Shown here piece after piece: positions 30,233 through 39,546 of a stretch of 55,232 nt of DNA (its first letter is position 1; every line of letters begins with the position of its first letter). Made by a program: the position numbers and the translations under genes. This stretch comes from a virus. Location: positions 1-55,232 of IMG/VR virus record IMGVR_UViG_3300021963_000158; one strand, given 5' to 3'. A model generated the notes under the pieces. That model was given only the letters and a program-made list of their open reading frames with translations. It did not search any database and had not been told where the DNA came from.

Positions 30233-31308
30233 TCTTCTTCCTTATCTATCACCGGCTCTTCTACATTAGTTGTTTTATCAAACATGTGTGGGTTAGAAGT
30301 AATATTTGCCATTACAGTATCCAAACATCCGTCATCATTGCGTTCCCAACCTTTACGGAACTTCTTAATAATCTCGCCTTCGGCTGTTGTGTAAAGCAAG
30401 CTGTTACCTTCTTTCTTTAACAGTCCTTTAGCTTCAATCAGGTCAGTTAGACCCGAATAAGGGTTCATTCCTGTTTCGTATGGGATCTTAACTTGTACGC
30501 TTTCAAACGGTTTAGCATAACGTGTTTTCATGATTTTACATGCGGCACGGATACCTTTGACTTCAGAAATCTTGTTGCCATCCTCATCTTCCTTGAGCTT
30601 TAGTTTACGCATAGCAACCACGATAGAACTTGCATAGATGAAACCTTGTCCACCACTAATCTTGTCATCTGGGTCAAACATATCTTGACTAGCGTATGTA
30701 TGGTTGGTTGCGACCAACCCCAGATTCAAATCACCAAACATGTTTACGCAATTACGAACTAATGCTGTAAGTGCTTTGGGCTTACGACCCATGTCACCTT
30801 TCATGTCACCTGCATTAAACTGGTTAACGTCAGTTGGCGTCAACAACATGCCCAAAGAGTCAAGCACAAACAAAATCTTAGGGCGGCCTTCTTCAGGCAA
30901 CGTTTTATATTCTTTAACAAACTCGCTGATCATTTTAGCAACATCGTCAATCATCGCCATGTTCAACTTTAGTAGTTTGTCCTCGCTTGTATCAACGTTC
31001 AATGCGTGTAACCACTTTTCATCTAGGGCGTTTTCTGTGTCAATTAAGATAGGAAAGATTCCTTGCTTTTGTGCATTGGCAACCAAGTTACCAGAACAAA
31101 TAAAGCTCTTGCCTGCCCCTGACTCGCCGGCGAATACAGTGACCTTGCCTAGCGGAATTCCTTTGTTAAAGTCCCCACTGATCAAATAGTTTAGTGCAAA
31201 GTTGTTTGTTGAGACCCAATCAGTTGGGTCATTAAACCCCACACTAAGTCCTTCAATTGATTTTGTAATGCTTTTACGAAATTTGCTTACGTCAAATGGT
31301 TTTGCCAT
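30229..31308 (-). CDS. uvsX: RecA-like recombinase UvsX
   Basis: 359 residues. Walker A GESGAGKS (61-68), RPKILFVLDSLGMLLTP (Walker B, near 143-159) and the L2-like region SGGQGFIYASSIVVAM (near 218-233) are as in T4 UvsX and phage RecA proteins; the C-terminus is acidic. It catalyses strand exchange in phage recombination-dependent replication with UvsY and gp32. It sits between the two ANL genes and shares 4 bp with the one downstream. AAAGGAA ribosome site before the ATG. Confidence 0.95.
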   Translation of the reverse strand: MAKPFDVSKFRKSITKSIEGLSVGFNDPTDWVSTNNFALNYLISGDFNKGIPLGKVTVFAGESGAGKSFICSGNLVANAQKQGIFPILIDTENALDEKWLHALNVDTSEDKLLKLNMAMIDDVAKMISEFVKEYKTLPEEGRPKILFVLDSLGMLLTPTDVNQFNAGDMKGDMGRKPKALTALVRNCVNMFGDLNLGLVATNHTYASQDMFDPDDKISGGQGFIYASSIVVAMRKLKLKEDEDGNKISEVKGIRAACKIMKTRYAKPFESVQVKIPYETGMNPYSGLTDLIEAKGLLKKEGNSLLYTTAEGEIIKKFRKGWERNDDGCLDTVMANITSNPHMFDKTTNVEEPVIDKEEE

Positions 31309-31325
31309 GATAATTTTCCTTTAAT

Positions 31326-32606
31326 TTAAATTTTGTATGTTTGAGATTTATCAACATAATAATATTGAACGGTAGCAAGATTGCTAAAATTCAATAATTC
31401 CCGAGTCAGTGTGTCTTGCATGCTACAAAACTTTTCGTACACATATTCTCTATAAGTTAGAACTTGTAGACAATTATTTTCAACTTTAATTTCAAAATCA
31501 GACATGCCAATGTTAGTATCCAGTACTGTGCCACATAAAAATTCTTCTATATCGCTGATATAAAGATTGTTGATTTTTTCTTTCCCTTTTAATACCAATT
31601 GTCCATTTGTGTTATCGACAACGTTCTTAGTATTATGCCACAAATCATCCGACTTGTCAAGATATTTGATTAACAATTCATTGTCCTGATTCAGAGTGTA
31701 GTCAATACCTGGTATCAATGTCCCTAATGTACGCGAATACAAATCAGATTTTGATGAAGAAATTTCGTTTACAAATAGTGGTGCAATATCCGCAACAAAT
31801 ATAGTCTGTATCTTTTGTGCGCCCCGCATTAATGCCCAATCCAATACATCCGGTGGGGGGAGTTTTCCGGTTGTCATCATAGTAGTATTGTTAAATTCGA
31901 ATGCAAAAGATTTCTTACCAAACGGACTAAACTTGTTTATGTTTTGTTCCATTAGGCAGAGTGTATGTAAATGCATTGGGTACAGTCCGACAACATCAAC
32001 AATACCTTTATATAGTAGACTACTTAAATCTATTAGATGAGCACAGGCATAAATGTTAGTTCCCGCTAATACAGGGGATAGCAACCATACTGCATTAGTT
32101 TTTAAGTTACTTATGTGTTGGATAGTAGCAATATTTTGTCCTATGCTAAAAAGACTCTTACCTAATAGTCCTGCATAGATAAACTCTCCTACTGTATATA
32201 CATCTGTTCCATTGATAATAAATGGTGCTTGTATATCTATTTCATTTTCTTTATAACTATTTCCATGATAGCCTAATTGCAAATTGTCAGCTATTAATAC
32301 AGATTTTGAATTTCTATCATTGTGTACCTGTTTCTTGCAGTAACCAATTATAGCCATATCAACACTAGCAGTTACTGAGTGATGCTCTGTGATGTTTATT
32401 GATATTGATTTTTCAAAACATGCAAACATAATAGCAGTTTGTGTTATTCCTTGATAACACAATAGATTCACTGACGTAACTCGATGCTGTGTAAAGTAAT
32501 CTTTCCAATACTGTATACGTTGTAATAGTTCGGTCTTATCCACCGTGATATAATTAAAATCATATACTGTAGTGCTAGTATGAATTAACGTATTACTTGA
32601 GAGCAT
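31326..32606 (-). CDS. Adenylate-forming enzyme-like protein, copy 2 (diverged)
   Basis: 426 residues from ATG 32606 (MLSSNTLIHTSTTVYDF), which overlaps the radical SAM stop by 14 bp; a longer reading would extend further into that gene. It aligns by eye with copy 1: ELLQRIQYWKDYFTQHR versus YFLNRVQYWKNYLKKHN, and LPPPDVLDWALMRGAQKIQ versus TPKLMDSIFNCGADKIY. The A8 motif is reduced to LKGKEKINNLYISDIEEFL and the A3 loop and the A10 lysine are not clear, so it may be non-catalytic or act as a partner of copy 1. Confidence 0.65.
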   Translation of the reverse strand: MLSSNTLIHTSTTVYDFNYITVDKTELLQRIQYWKDYFTQHRVTSVNLLCYQGITQTAIMFACFEKSISINITEHHSVTASVDMAIIGYCKKQVHNDRNSKSVLIADNLQLGYHGNSYKENEIDIQAPFIINGTDVYTVGEFIYAGLLGKSLFSIGQNIATIQHISNLKTNAVWLLSPVLAGTNIYACAHLIDLSSLLYKGIVDVVGLYPMHLHTLCLMEQNINKFSPFGKKSFAFEFNNTTMMTTGKLPPPDVLDWALMRGAQKIQTIFVADIAPLFVNEISSSKSDLYSRTLGTLIPGIDYTLNQDNELLIKYLDKSDDLWHNTKNVVDNTNGQLVLKGKEKINNLYISDIEEFLCGTVLDTNIGMSDFEIKVENNCLQVLTYREYVYEKFCSMQDTLTRELLNFSNLATVQYYYVDKSQTYKI

Positions 32607-33741
32607 ATAATTCTTTAAAAATTTTACTACTATCAAGGTGTCTGCGTTGATCTAATTTAGAAAGTTCATTAAATGATGCTGGTAAATTCTTTGTCCATGG
32701 CTCATCTAAGTATGATAGAATGTTTCTATAACTGTTCTCTAATAGAAACCCGGGTCCAAGATCAATGCGCCTGGCAAATTCTTGTTTGAGTTCATTTATC
32801 GTTCCAATTGGTAAGTTGCGTACATTAAGATATTCTGGCGTGACAATTCCGCCGATGATAAAACTATTATTATGAAAACCTAACCCTTGTAGGTACTCAA
32901 CACAGTCAAACAAACTGCGATAGTTTAACAAAAAATAAAGCATATTGAAACTTATCTTATGATTAAGACTCTTGATAATTGTTAGGCTGTCAAGAAAGTC
33001 TGTCCAAGATCCACCATAACGAATGTATTCATACTCTGCTTCTATGGTTTCTAAACTAACTGTCCAGTGTACGTTTTTAAACTGGCAGACTAAGTCAAAT
33101 ACTCGTGTATCTGTTTTACTTAGGTTGCTGTTAATTCGTAGGTTAACCGCGGGATTAGTTTTAAGTAATCGTTCCAGTAGTTCTACATTCTCTTTCATTA
33201 ATAATGGTTCGCCGCCAGCAAGGTACACATGGTTTAATTGTGCAGAACGTTCAAATATATAATCTTTAAATGTGTCACGCTGTGCTTCTGTAGGGGTTTC
33301 TTGCTGTATGTTTAACTCACTGGCCCATTTACTGCTAAATCTAGGAAAACAATATACGCAGGCAAAGTTACATAGATTAGTCCAACGTATATCAGTCTTA
33401 TGTAAATCAAATGTATTTGGACTATCATACAATGTGCGATCTACGTGTTTCATTTCTTTCAGATAGAATACGCGGTCACTGATTATATCAAAACTACGTT
33501 CATTCTTTTCTAAAGTATAACAAGTATCGCAGGTAGCGCAGGCTTCACCTGAGCGCATCTGCGTCTTATTCATTGTGTTAACGGCGCCAATGACAATTTC
33601 TTCTATGCTGTTATCTTTAATATTACCTATCTCTCCTGTGCTACGAATACAGTTCTTAACTGCACCATCATAGTTGTACATGAGCCCAGTCCACGGAATG
33701 GGACAAAAGTTTTTATTGGTTAAGTATTCTTTACTCTCCAT
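32593..33741 (-). CDS. Radical SAM enzyme with N-terminal SPASM-like cysteines
   Basis: 382 residues. The cluster motif is CNFACVYC (C124, C128, C131), followed by HVYLAGGEPLLMKENVELLE (GGEP). Preceding it: C13 (FCPIPW), C31, C68, C71 and C74, able to bind an auxiliary Fe-S cluster. The order (auxiliary Cys first, SAM barrel second) is the same in all three radical SAM proteins of this window. Such enzymes modify peptides or make C-C/C-S bonds. It overlaps both neighbours, so it is part of one operon with the second radical SAM gene and the ANL gene. Confidence 0.85.
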   Translation of the reverse strand: MESKEYLTNKNFCPIPWTGLMYNYDGAVKNCIRSTGEIGNIKDNSIEEIVIGAVNTMNKTQMRSGEACATCDTCYTLEKNERSFDIISDRVFYLKEMKHVDRTLYDSPNTFDLHKTDIRWTNLCNFACVYCFPRFSSKWASELNIQQETPTEAQRDTFKDYIFERSAQLNHVYLAGGEPLLMKENVELLERLLKTNPAVNLRINSNLSKTDTRVFDLVCQFKNVHWTVSLETIEAEYEYIRYGGSWTDFLDSLTIIKSLNHKISFNMLYFLLNYRSLFDCVEYLQGLGFHNNSFIIGGIVTPEYLNVRNLPIGTINELKQEFARRIDLGPGFLLENSYRNILSYLDEPWTKNLPASFNELSKLDQRRHLDSSKIFKELYALK

Positions 33742-34729
33742 AATAAACTTTTCTATAATCTTGTTCTATGTCGATGTTACGTAAAGCATTTTGTTCTACC
33801 AGATGCTTTTCAAATGTATCCGAATTATCTTCACCAACAGCAATGTGCTCAGCAATAGGATGATTACCTAGTTTGTCTTTAGCCTTTAGTGTTAGGCCGT
33901 TTTTATGTTTGACACTAAGAACATCGGGGCTGTGTAATAATGCATAAGAATGATTAAACTCATATTTCTTAACAAAGTCAAAAATTTCTATTAGGTTACA
34001 AACATTCAATACGCTAACTGTGGTCCACAAATTTAAATCATGCAAGTCCATGGACTTATATGTCATTAGGTTATTATAAAACTTATCCCATTTAATAGGC
34101 CAACGTAGATAATCATGGTATTCATTGATGCCATCCAAACTTACTGTTACTGTAACTTGTACTCTGCGATCTATAATTGACTGTAACTCGGGCATAGCAA
34201 TACTGCAATTTGTGTTGATACGAATTGATTGTACATTTGCAGGAAGGTTAGCTAGAACTTGTTTGTAATTTTTACTGGCACTAGGCTCGCCACCATTAAT
34301 ATCTAAATGTGTTATCCTATCCTGTGGTAATTGCCAAAACTTATTAGTGTTATCAATGATTGGATATTCTTTACCATATAGACTACCAATTTTTGTACTA
34401 CAATTAGGATTACAAGTTTGACAACCACTATTACATATATTGTCTAAGACTCCGCCCACACATAGATAATCTTTTTTCTCTTGTGTTAAGTCAAACTCAA
34501 CAGCATTTAATCTAATGCTTGTTTTATTAATTTGCTCAGTTTGTTGACAACGAATACACTCTGGCGGGAATGTACCATTTAGGAACGAATGCTCTAAATT
34601 ACGTTGCCACCCACTGTCGTTCATTTCTTCAATCGAATCGAACTGCGGAGGTGCGACCATATGACCGCATCTGCTTACTCGGCCGCTGGGGTTTAATCTT
34701 ACAAAATGCTTTATTCTAGGACACCACAT
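33731..34729 (-). CDS. Radical SAM enzyme, short form
   Basis: 332 residues. The SAM cluster motif is CNSGCQTC (C99, C103, C106), then HLDINGGEPSASKNYKQVLA (GGEP near 141). N-terminal cysteines C3, C21, C58 and C61 (CIRCQQ) form a SPASM-like set. Starts 19 bp inside the sulfotransferase gene and overlaps the next radical SAM gene by 11 bp. Two different radical SAM enzymes in succession suggest sequential modification of one substrate. Confidence 0.85.
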   Translation of the reverse strand: MWCPRIKHFVRLNPSGRVSRCGHMVAPPQFDSIEEMNDSGWQRNLEHSFLNGTFPPECIRCQQTEQINKTSIRLNAVEFDLTQEKKDYLCVGGVLDNICNSGCQTCNPNCSTKIGSLYGKEYPIIDNTNKFWQLPQDRITHLDINGGEPSASKNYKQVLANLPANVQSIRINTNCSIAMPELQSIIDRRVQVTVTVSLDGINEYHDYLRWPIKWDKFYNNLMTYKSMDLHDLNLWTTVSVLNVCNLIEIFDFVKKYEFNHSYALLHSPDVLSVKHKNGLTLKAKDKLGNHPIAEHIAVGEDNSDTFEKHLVEQNALRNIDIEQDYRKVYYGE

Positions 34730-35328
34730 AAATCAATTGAACGCTGTATTACTTCTTTATATACCATTGGGTATTCTGATTTAATTGTACCAACAATTTC
34801 GTCAAAGCTCACCGTTTTACCTAATAAATTATTAATTAAAACTTTGTCTATTTCTAAATAGAAATGCACTTTGTCGTTGTTTTCAAAATACTCAACTAGT
34901 TCAGGGTCAGGTTCAGATTGATTTCTAACTTCTGAGGTTATTGTACTTACGTAATGCAATGGCTTGATAGTTATCTTTGCTGTAGTATATCTACGTAAAT
35001 TAACTAGCCAATGAAACTGGGGGCAAAAGTGTCTATTTAAAAATAAATGATTCTCAACAAAGTGTAGTGCAGTTGTTCTATGCAATTTAGGATCTAATGT
35101 ATCCAAGTACGTTTGTACCCCAGATATAAATCTTTCAAATGGATTTCTAACTAGCACTTCGACTTCGTTTATTCCCTGTATTTCATCTTGATTGAGGAGT
35201 CGAAGGCCAGAGTTCATTAAAGAACTACTGGCATTTTTGAAAATCGGATAGATGTACCGCTGTGACGGAACTATTTCTAGTACATCACAACGGTCCGGGA
35301 ATATAATGTTATCTAATTGCGATAACAT
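34711..35328 (-). CDS. Sulfotransferase-like protein
   Basis: 205 residues. IYPIFKNASSSLMNSGLRLL (about 26-45) fits the 5'-phosphosulfate loop of sulfotransferase family 2 and VEVLVRNPFERFISGVQTY (56-74) the 3'-phosphate site. It would move a sulfuryl group from PAPS to a hydroxyl or amine on a sugar or peptide. It heads the sulfotransferase-radical SAM-radical SAM-ANL operon, 8 bp after gp32. Confidence 0.75.
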   Translation of the reverse strand: MLSQLDNIIFPDRCDVLEIVPSQRYIYPIFKNASSSLMNSGLRLLNQDEIQGINEVEVLVRNPFERFISGVQTYLDTLDPKLHRTTALHFVENHLFLNRHFCPQFHWLVNLRRYTTAKITIKPLHYVSTITSEVRNQSEPDPELVEYFENNDKVHFYLEIDKVLINNLLGKTVSFDEIVGTIKSEYPMVYKEVIQRSIDLCGVLE

Positions 35329-35335
35329 CGGAGTC

Positions 35336-36319
35336 TTACTGCTTACGGTTTCGAATCATTGCCAAGATATCCTCAGCACGTTGATTTGATGGTTTAGCTT
35401 GAACTGGTGCTGTAGGAGCAGGAGTTTCATCCACATCAAATGGTGGGATGTCGTCTTCTGTGACTACCGGAGCCTTAGCCACTGGAGCAGGGGCACTGGC
35501 TGTGCTGTCTGCAGCAGGCTTGTTGCTTTGGAAGCCCGCAGGCTTAAAGTATGCACCCCACTTGTCAGCGTCGTATGCTTGGCCATCCACAGATGCTTCA
35601 AACATCTCTTTCATAACCTTCAACTCTACATCGCTGGGCTTCTTGGGCAAGAAGTCTGCCAGGTCATACAATCCAAACTTCTCAATTGCTTCTGCTTCAT
35701 CGGCAGTTACAGCAGTTTCTTTACGTGCCCATGTGCTGGTGTTGTAATCAGCATACCCGCCTTTGCTGGTCTTCTTAATAGAGAAGTCCAAGCCCGCGGC
35801 ATAATCTGTTGGGAGGTTTTCCATTTCTGGGTCCATCAATGCGTTCTTGATCAAGTTAAAGATCTGTGGGCTAATGATGAAACGACGAATTGGATTCTCT
35901 GGTGTCTTGTCATCTGACAATGGATTGTCATGTACAAACCCTTGGAACAAGTAACTACGTTTCTTCCAATACTTACGACCCATTTCTTCGAGATTGGGAT
36001 CTTTAAACCAGGTGCGAACCTCTGCAAGAATTGGGCAGGACTCTCCCCACATTTCAACACATGGTACTTGTACAATCACAGGCTTACTGTCAGACTGGCC
36101 TTTGATGCCAGCAAACGGAAGTTTGATCATTGCACGTTCAACCCAGAAGAAAGAATTCTTTGAGTTTGCGTCAGGTAGAAACCGTACGCGAGCTGTTGTG
36201 TTTTCGGGAATATTCCAGTGAGCGTAAATGGCGTTATCGCCTTGCCCTTGTGAGTCACCGCTTTTGCGGCCTTCTGATGCTTGTAGTTTTGCGCGAATCT
36301 CTGCTAATGTCATTGCCAT
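35336..36319 (-). CDS. Single-stranded DNA-binding protein gp32
   Basis: 327 residues. N-terminal MTLAEIRAKLQ (LAST-like motif for cooperative binding), an OB-fold core with VQVPCVEMWGESCPILAEVRT, here a Cys pair but no full zinc site, and an acidic C-terminal tail (EDDIPPFDVDE near 288-298) that recruits replication proteins. It covers ssDNA for replication, recombination and repair with UvsX/UvsY. Ribosome site AAAGGACA. Its leader holds a hairpin that may be an autoregulatory site as in T4. Confidence 0.85.
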   Translation of the reverse strand: MAMTLAEIRAKLQASEGRKSGDSQGQGDNAIYAHWNIPENTTARVRFLPDANSKNSFFWVERAMIKLPFAGIKGQSDSKPVIVQVPCVEMWGESCPILAEVRTWFKDPNLEEMGRKYWKKRSYLFQGFVHDNPLSDDKTPENPIRRFIISPQIFNLIKNALMDPEMENLPTDYAAGLDFSIKKTSKGGYADYNTSTWARKETAVTADEAEAIEKFGLYDLADFLPKKPSDVELKVMKEMFEASVDGQAYDADKWGAYFKPAGFQSNKPAADSTASAPAPVAKAPVVTEDDIPPFDVDETPAPTAPVQAKPSNQRAEDILAMIRNRKQ

Positions 36320-36365
36320 GATATATGTCCTTTATAAATTAAGATGGTCTTTTTGTGTGCCTGAA

Positions 36366-36391
36366 TGTATACAGCACTCTCGCAGTATACA
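36366..36391 (-). promoter_or_regulatory. Hairpin in gp32 leader, possible operator
   Basis: Stem TGTATAC with its complement plus an inner GC pair (36366-36391), about 50 nt before the gp32 ATG, next to an ATAAATAG late-type box (36397-36404). T4 gp32 represses its own translation by binding its leader; whether this hairpin does so is unknown. Confidence 0.35.
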
Positions 36392-36426
36392 ATACTATTT
36401 ATCTAAATCCTAGAGATTTGGTAAAT

Positions 36427-37896
36427 TTATTTTTTTAATCCTGCCAAACTTTTTAGGAAGTCTAGATTGTCGGATTCTTTAACAACTGGATTTTCTAGTG
36501 GCCAATCCATTCCGGTTGCACCATACTCACGTGAGTTGTCCGGTTGTGGACTTGTTTGTGGTGCAAAATTGGTTTGAGCATCACGTCCTGTTTTTTCTAA
36601 AGTTGCTTTTACTTGTGCAAATATAGCTGGCATGTTATCTTGTAACCAGGCTTTGACCAATGGTGTTGCATCTGCGTCGGGGCCTTGCGAACCAGCAAGA
36701 TCTGTAATTTGTGCGTTTAACTCATCGCTACCAATCAATTGGGATAAGTCACTGGTGGCATCCAGGCCGTCCATGCCAACTTTAATTGGGCGTTGCAACA
36801 ATACCTTTAAGGCTTTAACTTTATCTGCTGTGTCCGGAATACTCCAAGTGCCTTCTGTTACTGTGTCTGCCCATTCTTCTAGCTCGCTACCAAGTTGGCC
36901 TGCGGCTTCAGCTTTTTGTTTTTTGTGAGCACGGTATACAATAGGTAGCGCATCAGTAAAACGATCATCGTAGACCTTTTTAACAAAGCGTTCTTTTAAT
37001 GCATCGACGTCGATATCTTCATTGTCCAAATCTTCCGGATGATATCTTTCTTTAAATTCATCGTAGTGACGCTTAGATGCTAGGTGTCGTAGACTGCCTT
37101 TTACTTTTTGGTAATGCTGAATTGCAGATCGTGACATGTCTGCTGTTTCTTGATCTTCAAATTGTCTATTCTTTGTGGCACGCACAAAATGGCGCATTGC
37201 ACTCATTTCGTAGACCATAGTATTAATACATTCTGCAATATCGTCATACATACTACCACCCTCACTGAGGTGGCGTGCCATTGCGCGGGCACCATGCAAG
37301 TTAGTGTGGTCTAAACGGAACCGTTCTCCACGGCCGGTTTCAATGAAAATTGATTCAATTTGACGGCTACGAGAACCATGCACATCATCATTGACCATGC
37401 TGGTATGTTTAATCATTACGCGACATTCGCCCATGTCAGCATAGCTTTTATGCGACGTGCCGTATAAGCGGCTTTCACTCATTGACACATCTTTTGCTGT
37501 TGCTACAATATCTGTTTTAGCTTGTTGTTTAACATCTTGTAATTCTAAATTGGATTTATTAATATCACGAACATCAAACGTTTTAAGTATAGGATGTCGT
37601 TTTGTAAATTTTCTTAAATTTCGCATAAATGCGTACCATTCTAGTCGTTGGTCGCGGTCCATGTTCTTTGTGATATTTTGCGAAAAGTATACTTTTAAAC
37701 TTTTTTCGTCTACTAGACTTAACGTTACCTGACCGTATTCTGTGCCAGATGTGTCAGTATAGGTAAAATTAAAAAATCGTGCCTGGGTGGGATCTTTTGT
37801 GTCATTGGCGGTTTCGTTGCCCAATGTAACAGCAGGAAAACGCGAGCGTACTTTATTAAATAGCTCGTCGGATATGGATTCAATTTCTTTACTCAT
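36427..37896 (-). CDS. Unknown large protein between terminase and gp32
   Basis: 489 residues, mostly helical and charged, with no motif I recognise. It holds a His-rich middle (RHLSEGGSMYDDIAECINTM) and a Pro/Asn-rich C-terminus ending FLKSLAGLKK. Because it follows gp17 within 22 bp it is probably a late structural or packaging accessory protein. A late-type box CTAAATAG sits 4 nt before the ATG. Confidence 0.6.
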   Translation of the reverse strand: MSKEIESISDELFNKVRSRFPAVTLGNETANDTKDPTQARFFNFTYTDTSGTEYGQVTLSLVDEKSLKVYFSQNITKNMDRDQRLEWYAFMRNLRKFTKRHPILKTFDVRDINKSNLELQDVKQQAKTDIVATAKDVSMSESRLYGTSHKSYADMGECRVMIKHTSMVNDDVHGSRSRQIESIFIETGRGERFRLDHTNLHGARAMARHLSEGGSMYDDIAECINTMVYEMSAMRHFVRATKNRQFEDQETADMSRSAIQHYQKVKGSLRHLASKRHYDEFKERYHPEDLDNEDIDVDALKERFVKKVYDDRFTDALPIVYRAHKKQKAEAAGQLGSELEEWADTVTEGTWSIPDTADKVKALKVLLQRPIKVGMDGLDATSDLSQLIGSDELNAQITDLAGSQGPDADATPLVKAWLQDNMPAIFAQVKATLEKTGRDAQTNFAPQTSPQPDNSREYGATGMDWPLENPVVKESDNLDFLKSLAGLKK

Positions 37897-37900
37897 AATA

Positions 37901-37908
37901 CTATTTAG
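37901..37908 (-). promoter_or_regulatory. Late-type promoter CTAAATAG
   Basis: CTAAATAG, then four bases, then ATG of the 489-residue gene; lies in the gap after gp17. Confidence 0.5.
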
Positions 37909-37917
37909 TGTTCTTTA

Positions 37918-39486
37918 TTACATTCCGCTTATCATAATAAACGGCATTGGTTCTATAAATGTGTCTGCATTATCCCGCAGTTCTGCATCAAAACTTGCAT
38001 CAAAATTCTGCATAAATTGCACCATGCGTACAACCAACAATGTACTCATTACCAAATCGTCGTGCTCACCAATTTTTGCAGCATAACTTGTTCCGCTGGC
38101 AACAAAGGTTTTTAACTCAGATATTAATGCTTTACTGGCAATGGCCATACGTTTAGTCTCAACCAAACTTTTTAATTTGGCACAGGCTGCAAGTTTTGAT
38201 TTATTGGTTGTAGTAAATCCTTTACGGTGTCTACTGTTTCCGGCTTTTTTGGGCTCGCTTAAGAATATACCTGGAATATTTTCTTCTCCAATTTCGTTGA
38301 TGGCAACCAGGGCTGCTTCGCCCAGGGTATTGTTTTCTACACTATAGTACACGTTGTTGTTGCCCGCGGTATCTGCCAAATACTGACATATTTCTCTAAG
38401 AATAACAACCTGTCTCTGAACAATTGTTTTATTATGGCTCCATTCGCCAACTTGTTTAAATCCTGGTAATTCGAATACCTGTATGGCTGCGGGATCTGAT
38501 CCTGTGCCCAGACTAGGATCTAATCCAACCACGTATGTTCTATCTTTTTCAGGTTTCTTATACCAACGTATTTGTCCCTGTTTTTCAGTTGGATCTATGC
38601 CTGCCATTTCAACTAGGTGTAAAGGATTAATCAACGTTTCATCAAAGATAATAAATTCGCATTCCATTTCTCGACGGAAACGTTCTTCGCCCAACTGCGC
38701 CCGCATGCCCGATGCCCATTTTTCATCACGGTCTGGATGTTCTTGCCATTTGCTACGGTATGCTTTAAATCCGTTGACACCGATATCAGTTTCGTTGCCA
38801 AAATCATCAAAACATTTATTGGCACTACGCCAAATTTGTGCAAACTGGTCTTCATCACTGTTTGGCGTTGATGTAATAATACACTTACCACCTGTACTCA
38901 ACGTAGGTGTAATACTAGTCCAAAACTCACTTGCAATGGTAGGTCTTACAAACGCAAACTCATCACAGTATAATAATGATATACTCATACCACGACCTGT
39001 GTTTTCTGTGGTTGTTTGACTTACAATACGACTACCATTTTCAAAGTCCAACGATCCTTTGTTGTAACTAGTAACTCCTGCCCGGATAAAGTTTGGACAG
39101 TTTTCATATGCATAACGGATACGTTGCATGATCTCTTGTGCGCCAAGGTATTTGTGTGCGGCCACTAGGATGGTCGAATCAGGGATAAACATTGCATACC
39201 ATAGCAAGTACCCTGCAGCCGATGTTGACTTACCAGTCTGTCGCGGCATCATTGATATCGAATAACGGTAGTTATGGTAAGTGTGTAATAACTTTTTTTG
39301 GTATTCAAACGGATGATATTGAATACTACCCTTGGTTGGATGTTGGATGTAAAAGTAATTATCCATAAAATATTCTGGCCCAGAGTCTGGGTCAGCACAT
39401 TTAGCAATCTCCCGAATTTGTTGTTCGGTATAAGACATCTTTTGATAAGGTGTCTTGATAATTGCTGATTCTAGGTCTTTACTCAT
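37918..39486 (-). CDS. Terminase large subunit gp17
   Basis: 522 residues. ATPase motifs PRQTGKST (81-88, Walker A) and LLYCDEFAF (171-179, Walker B), plus the C-terminal RNase H-type nuclease with VVGLDPSLGTG (319-329, first Asp at 323) and GEHDDLVMST (near 478-487). It is the packaging motor that cuts and pumps DNA into the prohead, working with gp16 (44336). An HNH gene lies just beyond its start on the other strand. Confidence 0.96.
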   Translation of the reverse strand: MSKDLESAIIKTPYQKMSYTEQQIREIAKCADPDSGPEYFMDNYFYIQHPTKGSIQYHPFEYQKKLLHTYHNYRYSISMMPRQTGKSTSAAGYLLWYAMFIPDSTILVAAHKYLGAQEIMQRIRYAYENCPNFIRAGVTSYNKGSLDFENGSRIVSQTTTENTGRGMSISLLYCDEFAFVRPTIASEFWTSITPTLSTGGKCIITSTPNSDEDQFAQIWRSANKCFDDFGNETDIGVNGFKAYRSKWQEHPDRDEKWASGMRAQLGEERFRREMECEFIIFDETLINPLHLVEMAGIDPTEKQGQIRWYKKPEKDRTYVVGLDPSLGTGSDPAAIQVFELPGFKQVGEWSHNKTIVQRQVVILREICQYLADTAGNNNVYYSVENNTLGEAALVAINEIGEENIPGIFLSEPKKAGNSRHRKGFTTTNKSKLAACAKLKSLVETKRMAIASKALISELKTFVASGTSYAAKIGEHDDLVMSTLLVVRMVQFMQNFDASFDAELRDNADTFIEPMPFIMISGM

Positions 39487-39546
39487 AATGAAGTTTTGTA
39501 TATAATATAAGTATATTTAACATCAATCAGAAAACGGTAAATCAAA

